Positions 17,227 to 25,906 of a stretch of DNA of 64,000 nucleotides are shown here, piece by piece (positions within the stretch are counted from its first letter, which is position 1; every line of letters starts with the position of its first letter). Both the position numbers and the translations under genes were made by a program. Source of the DNA: Terriglobia bacterium (GTDB lineage: Bacteria > Acidobacteriota > Terriglobia > JAIQFV01). Location of the stretch: assembly GCA_020073085.1 (NCBI GenBank), contig JAIQFV010000002.1:9586-73585 (forward strand), written 5' to 3'. The notes beneath the pieces were generated by a model. That model had not been told where the DNA came from and made no database searches. It worked only from the letters and a program-made list of their open reading frames with translations.

Positions 17227-17853
17227 CTACTGGAGAGCGGCCATGATCCGCTGGCTGACCTCGTCGGGCGGGCCGTTTCCATCGACGCGGCGGAGCAACC
17301 CCTTTTGCTGATAGAACGGAATCATCAATGCCGTCACGGAATAGTATTTGGCGAGCCGTGCGCTAACGGCCTCGGCGGTGTCATCGGCGCGCTCGACCAC
17401 ACGGGGGGCGACATCGGGAGGCGGAGGATTGAAGGTGACATGGTAAATGGTTCCGGTCACCGGGTCCATGCGCCGACCGGTGATGCGCTCAAGGATGAGT
17501 TCGTCACTGACCTCAATGACCAGCACGATGTCGAGCGAGAGGTGGTGCTTTTCGAGTTCGGCATCGAGGCCTTCCGCCTGCGGCCGGGTGCGTGGAAAGC
17601 CGTCGAGGATGAAACCGTTGCGGCAGTCGGGCTTGGATAAACGCCCGATGGCCATCGGGATCACCAGATCATCGGGTACGAGCTGTCCCGCCTCCATGAA
17701 GGCGGCGGCCTTCTCGCCCAGCGGTGTATGCCCTTCCACCGCGTCGCGCAGCATCTCACCGGTTGAAATGTGGGCAATTCGATAGCGTTCGACCAGCCGG
17801 GCCGCTTGCGTTCCCTTTCCGGCGCCGGGCGGACCCATCAGGACCATTCGCAT
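17227..17853 (-). CDS. adk: Adenylate kinase
   Basis: Interconverts ATP + AMP and 2 ADP. Walker A GPPGAGKGTQ (7-16), the AMP-binding STGEMLRD, GFILDGFPRT, the LID with RITGRRMDPVTGTIYHV and RVVERADDTAEAVSARL are all present; 208 residues is the long form. The LID has no zinc-binding cysteines (Pro-rich FNPPPPDV instead). It is not in the ribosomal-protein cluster where adk often sits, but beside a glucan phosphorylase gene. Confidence 0.96.
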   Translation of the reverse strand: MRMVLMGPPGAGKGTQAARLVERYRIAHISTGEMLRDAVEGHTPLGEKAAAFMEAGQLVPDDLVIPMAIGRLSKPDCRNGFILDGFPRTRPQAEGLDAELEKHHLSLDIVLVIEVSDELILERITGRRMDPVTGTIYHVTFNPPPPDVAPRVVERADDTAEAVSARLAKYYSVTALMIPFYQQKGLLRRVDGNGPPDEVSQRIMAALQ

Positions 17854-17888
17854 GGAGTGCTTTCCTCGGGGTCAGACCGCTAGGCGAC

Positions 17889-19616
17889 TCACCTTGTCGT
17901 CCGGGTCAGTGTCTCGGGAAAATAAGCATTCGCTTCGTACTGCATCAACATCCTCTGGGTATTGAAGAAGCTCCCATTCACGGCGATGGCCGATCGCATG
18001 ACCTCGGCATAGGCATCACGCTGCTGATAAAAGAGCGGGATGATTTTTTCCTCGAGCTTCTGATAAAGGGACTCGGTCTCCGTCCGAGTGTCCTCTCTCC
18101 CCATCGGGTCTCGATGCCCGATCGCCCAGCCGGTCACATCTTCAAAGCAGCCTTCAATCCACCAGCCGTCAAGCACGCTCAGGCTGGGAACCCCGTTGAG
18201 AGCCGCCTTCATTCCACTCGTTCCGGATGCTTCCTGCGGCCGCTGGGGCGTATTCAACCAGAGGTCAACCCCGGAGATCATGAATCGAGCCAAAGCCATG
18301 TCGTAATTCTCCAAATAGACGACGCGGATGTTGTGATCCACCTGGACCGCCGCCTCATAGACCCGCCGGATCAGGGCCTTGCCTTCGGGATCATTGGGAT
18401 GGGCCTTCCCTCCGAAGATGATTTGGAACGGACCTGCTTTTTTCGCGATCGCGCTCAACCGCTGGGGGTCTGAAAAGAGAAGGTCGGCGCGCTTGTATGC
18501 GGCCGCGCGGCGTGCGAATCCAAAAGTCAGAACCGACGCCTCCAGCGACACGCCGGTCCGCTGTTTTAGCTCCTGGAACAATGCGGCCTTGGCGCGTGTG
18601 TGCGCCTCGAGAAGCTCTTCCAGCGGAATCCCGACGGCATAGCGAAGATAAGCATTATCGCGGCGCCATTCCGGAATGTGGCGATCGTACAGATCTTGCA
18701 ACGAAGGCGATGTCCATGTGACGGCATGCACTCCATTGGTGATAGCGTGAATGGGGTAACGGGGAAACATGCCATGAGAGACCTCCCCATGACGCATCGC
18801 CACTCCGTTGATGTAATGGGAGAACCTCAAGGCGAGGGAGGTCATGTTCAACACGTCCTCACGGGAACATCCCGCCTGTTCAAGGAGCGTGGCCCGGGGC
18901 TCACCGAGGACTCGTCTCACCAGATCCAGAGGGAACCTGTCAAAGCCGGCAGGAACCGGCGTATGCGTTGTGAAAATGCACTGCCGCCGGACCGCCTCAA
19001 TGTCCTTGTCCGAGGGCGATGAGGCGTTGTGACGTCGGAGTTGTTCTTCGAGAAGGGCCAGCGTGAGAAAGGAGGAGTGCCCCTCGTTCATGTGATAGTT
19101 CTCCAGGCGGGCCAGGCCGAGGCTTTGCAGCAGGCTGATCCCGCCAATTCCCAGCAGGGCTTCCTGACAGATCCGATAACGGGTGTCCCCGCCGTAAAGC
19201 GTGTCGGTCAGGGTTCGATCCCAAGCGTCATTCTCCGGAAGATCGGCGTCCAGCAGATAGACGGGAACCGTGTGCCCGGACATCCCGACGAGGTCGAAGC
19301 GCCACGCCTGAAGCTGCACGGCGCGACCTTCAAGGACCACCAGGGCGGATCCTTTGACGGGTTGGAGCCGGGTCTTGGGGTCCCATGAATCCGGTTCTTC
19401 GGTCTGATTTCCCTGAGCATCCAGCCGTTGCCGGAAATAACCTTTCCGGTGGACCAGGGTGACCGCCACCATCGGCAGTTCGAGGTCCGCGGCGGAGCGA
19501 AGCATGTCGCCGGCAAGGATGCCGAGCCCCCCGCTGTAGGTAGGGATGGTGGGATCGAGCGCAATCTCCATCGAGAAGTACGCTACCTTCGCCAGGGATT
19601 GAATGGAGGTCATCAA
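17889..19616 (-). CDS. glgP: Alpha-glucan phosphorylase, short form
   Basis: Releases glucose-1-phosphate from glycogen or maltodextrin by phosphorolysis, using PLP. Family signatures: YFSMEIALDPTIPTYSGGLG at 13-32, HMNEGHSSF, GFARRAAAYKRADL, FGGKAHPNDPEGK, and the PLP-lysine region EASGTSGMKAALNG. At 575 residues it belongs to the shorter bacterial/archaeal alpha-glucan family phosphorylases without the DUF3417 N-terminal domain. The adk gene follows 36 bp downstream, so both may be cotranscribed. Confidence 0.93.
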   Translation of the reverse strand: MMTSIQSLAKVAYFSMEIALDPTIPTYSGGLGILAGDMLRSAADLELPMVAVTLVHRKGYFRQRLDAQGNQTEEPDSWDPKTRLQPVKGSALVVLEGRAVQLQAWRFDLVGMSGHTVPVYLLDADLPENDAWDRTLTDTLYGGDTRYRICQEALLGIGGISLLQSLGLARLENYHMNEGHSSFLTLALLEEQLRRHNASSPSDKDIEAVRRQCIFTTHTPVPAGFDRFPLDLVRRVLGEPRATLLEQAGCSREDVLNMTSLALRFSHYINGVAMRHGEVSHGMFPRYPIHAITNGVHAVTWTSPSLQDLYDRHIPEWRRDNAYLRYAVGIPLEELLEAHTRAKAALFQELKQRTGVSLEASVLTFGFARRAAAYKRADLLFSDPQRLSAIAKKAGPFQIIFGGKAHPNDPEGKALIRRVYEAAVQVDHNIRVVYLENYDMALARFMISGVDLWLNTPQRPQEASGTSGMKAALNGVPSLSVLDGWWIEGCFEDVTGWAIGHRDPMGREDTRTETESLYQKLEEKIIPLFYQQRDAYAEVMRSAIAVNGSFFNTQRMLMQYEANAYFPETLTRTTR

Positions 19617-19718
19617 TTTAATCTCCAGTCTGTCACTCCGTGGAATCGCTACCTCGGGCAGGGTCCCGCGCGTGTGCGTTCGAGACCGCCGCTGAGGATT
19701 TACGCAGAAGCGGGCCCG

Positions 19719-20423
19719 CTATGCTTTGGCTCCTCGTCCGGGTTGACCTTCCTGCTTTCCCCAGCCGGAATATGCCACAAAGGATTTGGTAAGCCCAAGG
19801 AACCGTTCCTCGAAAATTTCCGCTTCAGGAAACATCTGTTCCAGGTCCCGCCGGGTCAGCAAGCGGATCGTTTGGACGGCGAGTTTTGCGCTCGGATAAT
19901 CCGGGACTCTGGCAATCCAACCCAGATTGAACTTTTGCAGAAGTTTCGCCCGGAATGAAACCGGCAAAAACTGAAAAAACGGGAACATGAAGTGCGGTTC
20001 GAGGGGAAAGCCACGGTTCGGAGTTTGCACAAAGTAGGACTTTCCCACCCGCCGGATTTCCCCGGCCATCTTTCGCTGATCGTCGATACTCCCCACATGT
20101 TCGATGACCGAGTTCGAAAAGACCACGTCGAACTCATGGTCGGCAAAGCGCGACAAGTTCCGCGCATCGCCCACGGCACTTTGCATATGCGGACGAGACA
20201 CCCCGGCCGGGAAGGTGTTGAGCAACGTGATCTGGACCTGCTCGCTGGCCTCAAATTTCATCATGTCCCAGAACTGCTCCGTTCCTCCCACGTCCAGGAT
20301 TCGGATGGGCGGGTCCAGCCGCTCGATCAAATCCCGAAAGAGGACAAATCGTTTTCTCCTCAACGCAGTCGCCACCGACCGGTCGACCGTGTTGTCCATC
20401 GATTCCCTGATCGGGTTCTTCAT
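19719..20423 (-). CDS. Class I SAM-dependent methyltransferase
   Basis: About 234 residues. Motif I IRILDVGGTEQFW, motif II/III region ALVGDARNL-like (SAVGDARNLSRFADHEFDVV) and VFSNSVIEHV follow the Methyltransf_11/25 pattern. The C-terminal half resembles methyltransferases acting near cell-surface glycan or lipid synthesis genes (FVQTPNRGFPLEPHFMFP). Substrate unknown. ATG 20423 is chosen for MKNPIRES; no strong RBS decides between it and ATG 20399. The open frame runs further upstream without coding character. Confidence 0.82.
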   Translation of the reverse strand: MKNPIRESMDNTVDRSVATALRRKRFVLFRDLIERLDPPIRILDVGGTEQFWDMMKFEASEQVQITLLNTFPAGVSRPHMQSAVGDARNLSRFADHEFDVVFSNSVIEHVGSIDDQRKMAGEIRRVGKSYFVQTPNRGFPLEPHFMFPFFQFLPVSFRAKLLQKFNLGWIARVPDYPSAKLAVQTIRLLTRRDLEQMFPEAEIFEERFLGLTKSFVAYSGWGKQEGQPGRGAKA

Positions 20424-20646
20424 CGCGTTTGGACAGGAAGAGAGGTTGAACTTGAGTAAAGGGGTGGAACCCTGGATGAAACGATCAACCAATGGAGGGA
20501 CCTTGATTCTTAAGGTGAAGCCTAACTCCTGGCAGCACCCTACTGCCAGTGGGCACCATCGCGAGGCCTGCTTCGATCTCAAATGTGAAATTTCAGATTA
20601 TGCCTGATGATCCGCAAAGTTTCCTGAGCGCGGTGCAACAGCCCGC

Positions 20647-21117
20647 TCAGACCGCCCGTGTCCGGATGTTGATTTCAGAAGTAAGTGTGCGGTGGACCGG
20701 GCATTTGTCTGCAATCTCCATCAGGCGCGAACGCTGCTCCGTCGTCAAAGATCCTGTGAACTGAATATCGCGCTCGATCCGGTCGAGCATCCCCTCCCGG
20801 GTTTCACACTCGGCGCAGTCTGTGGCGTGGATCTTGGAATGTCGAAGGGATACGGTCACCCGCTCCAACGGCCAGCCTTTGCGCCTGGCATACATGGCAA
20901 CCGTCATCGATGTGCACGCGCCTAGCGCAGCCAGCAGAAGTTCGTAAGGGGATGGCCCCGCGTCCGTACCTCCCACTGCCGGCATTTCATCGGCTGTCAG
21001 CCGGTGTGCGCCGGCATGAATCTCCTGCGCGAATCCCGTGGCACTGCCCGTGACGACCACGGCGGGTTCGTGAACATTCTCAGGCGGGGTGGTCGATGAC
21101 GGATGTGGTTCGGTCAT
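20647..21117 (-). CDS. OsmC-family peroxiredoxin
   Basis: Thiol-dependent hydroperoxide reductase of the OsmC/YhfA type. Reactive cysteines are Cys68 (ALGACTSMT) and Cys139 (ADKCPVHRTL); Cys101 and Cys104 (DCAEC) form the additional pair common in the YhfA subgroup. 156 residues is normal. ATG 21117 is preceded by AAGGAG within ACAAGGAGAATTAA. Expected to remove organic or lipid hydroperoxides in the cytoplasm. Confidence 0.92.
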   Translation of the reverse strand: MTEPHPSSTTPPENVHEPAVVVTGSATGFAQEIHAGAHRLTADEMPAVGGTDAGPSPYELLLAALGACTSMTVAMYARRKGWPLERVTVSLRHSKIHATDCAECETREGMLDRIERDIQFTGSLTTEQRSRLMEIADKCPVHRTLTSEINIRTRAV

Positions 21118-21317
21118 TTAATTCTCCTTGTAGTTTTCTTCACCCCTCCAACAGAGAGGGCACCTAATGGGTCAGGAGTTTTCTCCGCAAGTCGGTTGTG
21201 ATGGAAAGAAGGATGCACAATCCTGTTCCACCATGGAAGGGTTCGGACCTAATGCGACGGACGACTGTCCTCGTTCTGTCGGGCATAGCCGTTCGACCAA
21301 CGTGACTGTCCCTCTAG

Positions 21318-21713
21318 GCCCGGCGGGCCACCAGATTGTAGCCCCATCTGAGCCCCGTGCTTTTTACGGGGCGAGGGTGGGGTGTAAAGGTCCGCCAAAA
21401 ATCATCCCAGAGGGCCGGAGGGCCGACAGAAAAATGGATTGGCATCCTTCCATTTTTAATTGGTTCAATTAATCCGTATGAGGCCGGACATCTCCACAAA
21501 TCCGGATGATTCAGTGTACCTCTCACTCACATGATGGCCCAACCTCCACTTTGGAAAATGGGACGACGCGACCAATCAGGCGGAGGCGATCCTTTCGCCC
21601 CGCGAGCGGGGCTCTCACAAATTCTCACATCGCTGCCCCCACCCTCGCTCCGTCCCGCAAAGAACACGGGACGGAGCTCAGATGGGGCTACAATCTGTTG
21701 GCCCTCCGGGCCT
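21318..21713. repeat. Pair of inverted GTAG hairpin elements
   Basis: Element 21318-21382 runs GGCCCGGCGGGCCACCAGAT, TGTAGCCCCATCTGAGCCCC, then a hairpin to CGAGGGTGGGG. Element 21637-21713 is its diverged inverse complement (CCCCACCCTCGCTCCGTCCC ... GAGATGGGGCTACAATCTG in the other sense). The two point towards each other with about 250 bp between, like a BIME with GTAG/CTAC termini but with different stems from those at 6-12 kb. No gene is seen in 21118-21748. Confidence 0.65.
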
Positions 21714-21748
21714 ATTTTGAGCCTTTTTTCCATCCTCCGCTTAACCGG

Positions 21749-22018
21749 TCATGCCCTCGCAGACTGTTGCCCCCTTTCGGGGCTTTCCGTGGAATTAAAC
21801 AATTGCAGTCGCTCCCGAACGACTTTCTTTACGGCCTCAAGCGCCGCCGGGAGGATCTTGTAGGGAACGACCTCTTGAGGCGCTTTGGCAAGGGCGGTCT
21901 CCAACCCCTGCCGCCAGGCCACACGCAATTCCGTATTGATATGAACAATGGTCATCCCAGCCCGGATCGCTTTCTTCAAATCTTCGTCATGAGTCCCCGA
22001 AGCGCCATGGAGCGTCAT
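21749..22018 (-). pseudogene. Truncated class II ketose-bisphosphate aldolase, C-terminal part
   Basis: 89 residues, [20 protein letters not shown], then INTELRVAWRQGLETAL, then ILPAALEAVKKVVRERL. This matches the last third of class II fructose/tagatose-bisphosphate aldolases (LVLHGASG, NxxTELRxAF, GPAREAVKEVVK). The active-site histidines and metal ligands of the N-terminal two thirds are missing. The aldolase frame continues upstream under the end of rpiB for about 20 more codons ([17 protein letters not shown]) with no start. Its ATG overlaps the rpiB stop by 4 bp. It could still be translated, but as an inactive remnant. Confidence 0.75.
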
Positions 22019-22506
22019 AAAGATTCCCGTGGGGTTCTTGGTTTCACAGGGGACAGCAAAAACCGGGTCTCCAGGTTTTTCACTTTTGTCACGCGACGCA
22101 CATGGCGCTCTTCGCCGGTGAATTTTGCGCCCAGGAAACTGCGCACCAATTCGTGGGCGAGCTCCGCAGCGATCACCCGCGATCCCAGGACCAGGACATT
22201 CATATCGTCGTGCTCGACGCCCTGGTGAGCGGAGTAGGTGTCGTGACAGAGACCGGCGCGGATGCCCGGGATCTTGTTGGCGGCAACAGAGGCCCCCACG
22301 CCGCTTCCGCAGATGAGGATCCCCCGCTCCCCCTGGCGGTTTCGCACCGCCCGTCCCAGGGCTTCGGCAAAATCAGGATAATCATCGGGCTCGGTGCTGC
22401 TGAACGCGCCGACATCCACTACCTCGTATCCCAGTTCGTGGACGTAGGCAGCCACATTTTGTTTCAGGTCGAACCCGGCATGATCGGCGCCGACAACCAA
22501 GCGCAT
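22015..22506 (-). CDS. rpiB: Ribose-5-phosphate isomerase B
   Basis: Interconverts ribose-5-phosphate and ribulose-5-phosphate (pentose phosphate pathway). [15 protein letters not shown] starts the LacAB/RpiB fold; the catalytic Cys is in [16 protein letters not shown] and the catalytic His in [17 protein letters not shown] 22506 follows GGGAGG at a good distance; an ORF start at 22593 would add 29 spurious residues. The last dozen residues ([14 protein letters not shown]) go beyond the normal end after KVKNLE and lie where the frame runs onto an aldolase remnant, suggesting a deletion joined the two. Confidence 0.93.
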   Translation of the reverse strand: MRLVVGADHAGFDLKQNVAAYVHELGYEVVDVGAFSSTEPDDYPDFAEALGRAVRNRQGERGILICGSGVGASVAANKIPGIRAGLCHDTYSAHQGVEHDDMNVLVLGSRVIAAELAHELVRSFLGAKFTGEERHVRRVTKVKNLETRFLLSPVKPRTPRESL

Positions 22507-22766
22507 AGGGGCCTCCCGTCCAAAGATTAAGCAGATTCCCCAGACGACAGTGATGGTTCCGTCCCGACCCTCACTGGCGTTTTTCGGCTTCAATAAGCCG
22601 CAGCAACCTGCTCCAGGAATAAGCTAAGCCCCTATTCTACAACTCTCATCAGAATGAATCAAAACATCCCCTGCCACGATGACGCCTGTTCGGTTTTGTA
22701 CATGAACTAAAGAGTGGGCCCGGGGAGAGAAGGTTCTGAAACTGTGCGAGAACCCCAGCATTGTCC

Positions 22767-22796
22767 TTGGTCGCCGGATCATAATGTCATTATACT
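22767..22796 (+). promoter_or_regulatory. Possible trpS promoter with palindrome
   Basis: TTGGTC (22767-22772), 18 bp, TATACT (22791-22796). The perfect palindrome ATAATG-T-CATTAT (22781-22793) covers the spacer and the start of the -10 box and could be an operator. No T-box features were seen in 22507-22842, which is otherwise empty. Confidence 0.4.
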
Positions 22797-22842
22797 TAGC
22801 TTGGTGAATCGAATGCTAGGAATCTGAACGGGACAATGGGTC

Positions 22843-23877
22843 ATGACACAAATCAATCCAAAGAAGCGCGTCTTTTCAGGGATTCAGCCAACCGGCAAGG
22901 TCCACCTTGGAAACTATCTGGGCGCCGTCAAGCATTGGGTGGAGAATCAGTCCAAATACGACAGCATCTTCTGCATTGTTGACCTCCATGCCCTAACGAT
23001 TCCGGAAACTGTAAAGCCGAACAACCTTAAGAGGAAGATTTTAGAAGTGGCCGCTCTCTTTATGGCTTGCGGGATCGATTCCCAGCAGTCGGCCATTTTC
23101 ACGCAGTCTCACATCTCCGCGCACGCGGAGCTCACCTGGCTTCTCAATTGTGTCACCCCGGTTGGATGGCTCGAGCGGATGACTCAATACAAATCGAAGG
23201 CGGACCGATTGACCTCGGTCAGCACCGGTTTGTTCGATTATCCCGTCCTCCAGGCCGCCGACATCCTCCTCTACAGGGCAGACGGGGTGCCCGTGGGGGA
23301 AGATCAAAAGCAGCACGTTGAATTGGCCCGTGACATCGCACAGCGGTTCCACAGTCTATTTGGGGAGGCTTTTGTTCTACCGGAACCCATGATTCGGAGC
23401 GCAGGGGCACGCATCATGGGATTGGATGATCCCACCGTCAAGATGAGCAAGAGCCTGGGAGAGGTAAAAAAGGGGCACTCCATTGGGCTGACGGATGCCC
23501 CGGAGGCCATCCGAGAATCGATCCTGCGGGCGGTCACAGATTCAGGGAATGAGGTCCGGTACGATCATGCCTCCGCGGGCGTGAGAAATCTTCTGGAAAT
23601 CTTTGAAGTCATCTCGGGAAAGACTCGAGAGGAAATCGAATCGAAGTTCCACGGGAAGGGATACAACTTCTTGAAGCGTGAAGTGGCTGACTTGGTCATA
23701 GCCACCCTTCAGCCGATTCAAGACCAGTACTTCCGGCTCATGGCGGATCCGGGACATCTCCAGCGAATACTTCGTGAGGGCGCCGACCGTGTGCGTCCGA
23801 CGGCCGAAGAGACACTCCGTCATGTCAAGAGGTTAATGGGGTTGGATGCGTTGCTGCTCTGGGATCAACCGGGGTGA
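22843..23877 (+). CDS. trpS: Tryptophan--tRNA ligase
   Basis: Class I aminoacyl-tRNA synthetase charging tRNA-Trp. The HIGH-type motif is PTGKVHLGNY (16-25) and the KMSKS loop is VKMSKSLG; GEDQKQHVELARDIA is the family-specific ATP/Trp site segment. 344 residues is the normal bacterial length. A single copy in the window, with its own promoter candidate. Confidence 0.97.
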   Translation: MTQINPKKRVFSGIQPTGKVHLGNYLGAVKHWVENQSKYDSIFCIVDLHALTIPETVKPNNLKRKILEVAALFMACGIDSQQSAIFTQSHISAHAELTWLLNCVTPVGWLERMTQYKSKADRLTSVSTGLFDYPVLQAADILLYRADGVPVGEDQKQHVELARDIAQRFHSLFGEAFVLPEPMIRSAGARIMGLDDPTVKMSKSLGEVKKGHSIGLTDAPEAIRESILRAVTDSGNEVRYDHASAGVRNLLEIFEVISGKTREEIESKFHGKGYNFLKREVADLVIATLQPIQDQYFRLMADPGHLQRILREGADRVRPTAEETLRHVKRLMGLDALLLWDQPG

Positions 23878-24047
23878 GAAGGTATCTGACACCGCCGCCC
23901 GTCATCGGAACAATCTTGAAATCCGATGTTCCATTAACCGGGGATTCAATCGTGTCCCAGCGCGGAGAGTTAAAATCTTGAGAACCCGATGATGCGTCAA
24001 AGGCTGAGCCAGAAATTGCCTGTATTCGATTTGAATTCTGAATCGGA

Positions 24048-24077
24048 AAAGGGACAGTCCCCGGGGACTGTCCCTTT
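24048..24077. terminator. Perfect 30-bp palindrome between convergent genes
   Basis: AAAGGGACAGTCCCC is followed directly by GGGGACTGTCCCTTT, a perfect inverse copy. With A-rich sequence on one side and CCCTTT on the other it should stop transcription from both trpS (+) and the RRM gene (-), although without a loop it would form a hairpin only by opening the central bases. Confidence 0.6.
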
Positions 24078-24087
24078 GGGATGAGGT

Positions 24088-24360
24088 TTAAGGACGCACA
24101 GAGCTCGTCCGCTGGGGCTTAGCCTCGTTTACGGTCAAGGCGCGGCCTTCCAGGGATTGACCGTTCAATCCCGTGATAGCTCGCTGGATGTCTTCGCCTT
24201 CAGCCAGCTCGACAAAGCCGAATCCCCGCGGTGCACCCGTCATCTTGTCGCAAATCACCACCGCGGTCGAAACGCGAAACCCCGCGGTAGTTACAAAATC
24301 GTTCAGGGCACGGTCGGTTGTGCTATGGGGCAGATTACCTACAAAAAGCTTAGAAACCAT
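24088..24360 (-). CDS. RRM-domain RNA-binding protein
   Basis: 90 residues, essentially one RRM: RNP2 LFVGNLPH (5-12), RNP1 RGFGFVEL (45-52), ending ALTVNEAKP. No Gly-rich tail, unlike the paralogue at 1991-2338. Likely a small cold- or stress-responsive RNA chaperone. ATG 24360 is preceded by GGAGG. Confidence 0.93.
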   Translation of the reverse strand: MVSKLFVGNLPHSTTDRALNDFVTTAGFRVSTAVVICDKMTGAPRGFGFVELAEGEDIQRAITGLNGQSLEGRALTVNEAKPQRTSSVRP

Positions 24361-24466
24361 TGAATCCTCCGGTTAAAGGCGGCCTGCTTGAGAGTCCACC
24401 CGAATGTACTTACATGAAAAGCGGGCCTGCGCAAAATGCGATGGCCGCTCGCTAAGCCGGGGCGCC

Positions 24467-25288
24467 CTAATAATGAAACTTCGGTTTGTTCAGTGCCCTG
24501 GCCTTCTCTTGCGCGGCTCGGTCGTCGGCCGCTTGTTTCTTTTGACGCTCGATTTCTCTTTGGGGAGCCTCTCGCTCATCCACCCGGATTGCTTCGGCGA
24601 CTGCCGTCCGTGCCCGGGCATCCAGCTTCTTCGAAAATGCAATTACTCCAAAAGTAGGTTTGTAGGAGGAATGAAAGAGGTTGAACGAGTACTGCAGGTC
24701 TTCCCAGCGCGCAATGACCGCCTCTTTATCGTTATAGACCTCGCTGGTTGAGACAGTGATTCCCGCAGCAGGCTTCGTCGCCGGTCCGTATACCGAGGAA
24801 ATGACCTCGACCATGTCATCAACGGTCATCCCTTCGGTTTTGTAAGAATCATAATCGATGACTATTCGAAAGAGCTCGCCGTTATAAAAAGTGAAGAGGA
24901 CTCCATTCACCGAGTCGGCCTGCGGCGAACTGCGAGCGAAGTCACGTGGCTGCCACTCCAGTTCTTGGATGATTGCCGGACGGCTGTGAACCACTCGTAC
25001 AGTCGAAGCTTCCACGCCTGCCAGTTTCGCAATCTCAGGGACAGTCATTCCAAATTGAAAATTGCGGTATCGGGAAAGATCGGGGGAGACCTTCGGGGGT
25101 GGCGAAGGGGCAACCCAGGAAAGTGATGCCCCGACAAGGCTCCGGGACTGCCACGGAAGTTCTTGAATAGCCGCCAGACGCGGGTCCATTGTCTTGACGT
25201 CGAGCGGTCTCAGTTCCTGAGCACCCATCAGGGATGCCGAAAGCAAGGCCATGGAAAATGAAATTGTCATAGAGCGAATGCTGATCAT
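24467..25288 (-). CDS. Exported protein of unknown function
   Basis: About 273 residues with a signal peptide (MISIRSMTISFSMALLSASLMGA). The segment SRYRNFQFGMTVPEIAKLAG is a recognisable block in secreted proteins of unknown function that I associate with Acidobacteriota. A short motif occurs twice: IQELPWQSRS near residue 40 and IQELEWQPRD near 106. The middle is predicted alpha/beta; the C-terminus is highly charged (REIERQKKQAADDRAAQEKA). ATG 25288 is chosen because AGGAG lies just before it; ATG 25300 has no RBS. Function not inferable. Confidence 0.78.
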   Translation of the reverse strand: MISIRSMTISFSMALLSASLMGAQELRPLDVKTMDPRLAAIQELPWQSRSLVGASLSWVAPSPPPKVSPDLSRYRNFQFGMTVPEIAKLAGVEASTVRVVHSRPAIIQELEWQPRDFARSSPQADSVNGVLFTFYNGELFRIVIDYDSYKTEGMTVDDMVEVISSVYGPATKPAAGITVSTSEVYNDKEAVIARWEDLQYSFNLFHSSYKPTFGVIAFSKKLDARARTAVAEAIRVDEREAPQREIERQKKQAADDRAAQEKARALNKPKFHY

Positions 25289-25321
25289 GGGGCTCCTCAT
25301 TTCTTTAGCCGACTTCTTGTG

Positions 25322-25636
25322 TCATGAGCTCGTACCAACTTCTCTCTTACCTGAATGCTTGCGGGGGTAATGCTTTTTCAAATATTCCAGGATGTCCTGG
25401 TCCTTGATCTGCAAAGGGGTCACGGCGCGCGTTTCTTCCGTCTCCCGTCCCAGTTCCTCCACCATCCGGTCATAACAGATTCCCGGACCATCCTGGGCCT
25501 TCAAATCAGACCGGCGGAACGCCTCCAAGGGGAGGATCACGCTGAATTCGCGGCTTTTGCCCACCGCATCGATGACGTCAAAGGTGTATCGCCGGGTGCT
25601 GTCTGAAAGAACGTAATCCACGTATTGGATGTGCAT
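25322..25636 (-). CDS. Conserved hypothetical protein (104 aa)
   Basis: Starts MHIQYVDYVLSDSTRRYTFD and continues with a predicted small beta-sheet plus helices (SREFSVILPLEAF, YDRMVEELGRE, ILEYLKKHYPRK). ATG 25636 is chosen because the longer frame upstream (to 25837) is an out-of-frame shadow of the small gene at 25713-25850. No family recognised. It may form a unit with the downstream secreted protein gene. Confidence 0.6.
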   Translation of the reverse strand: MHIQYVDYVLSDSTRRYTFDVIDAVGKSREFSVILPLEAFRRSDLKAQDGPGICYDRMVEELGRETEETRAVTPLQIKDQDILEYLKKHYPRKHSGKREVGTSS

Positions 25637-25712
25637 TGAGCTCACTCTCTGGAAAGTAACGTCCTTCATGGAGCCAGACCATCGGTCCGCCCGCCACAGG
25701 TAGAATTCTCTT

Positions 25713-25850
25713 TTAGACGGGCTCGGGGATCGTCTTCTTGGCACCCGTGTTTTCCAGTACTTTGCGCACCTCTCGAGTCCGCTTCCGCTGGAGAATCCTA
25801 TGCTTTCGTTCACGTCCAAACCTGGCTTTGTCACCATTTTGCTCTGACAT
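25713..25850 (-). CDS. Small highly basic protein (45 aa)
   Basis: Reads MSEQNGDKARFGRERKHRIL, then QRKRTREVRKVLENTGAKKT and IPEPV, then TAA. GAGGAGG lies 5 nt before the ATG. The pattern M-x-E-Q-N-G-D-K-A-R-F-x-R-E-R-K is familiar from short Acidobacteriota proteins of unknown role (recollection, not a search). Very basic, no Cys, predicted helical; a nucleic-acid or ribosome association is only inferred. Too short for usual ORF length cut-offs. Confidence 0.65.
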   Translation of the reverse strand: MSEQNGDKARFGRERKHRILQRKRTREVRKVLENTGAKKTIPEPV

Positions 25851-25906
25851 GGTTCCTCCTCTGCTCGCTTCTAACATAAGTGTTCAGGGCTCTTGTTCGC
25901 CCGTTC

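Noticed and set aside
22507-22842. T-box riboswitch before trpS
   Set aside because: No T-box sequence (TGGNACCGCG), no specifier hairpin or terminator was seen.
25637-25837. N-terminal 67 residues of the 171-codon frame at 25322-25837
   Set aside because: They overlap the real small gene 25713-25850 in another frame and lack RBS.
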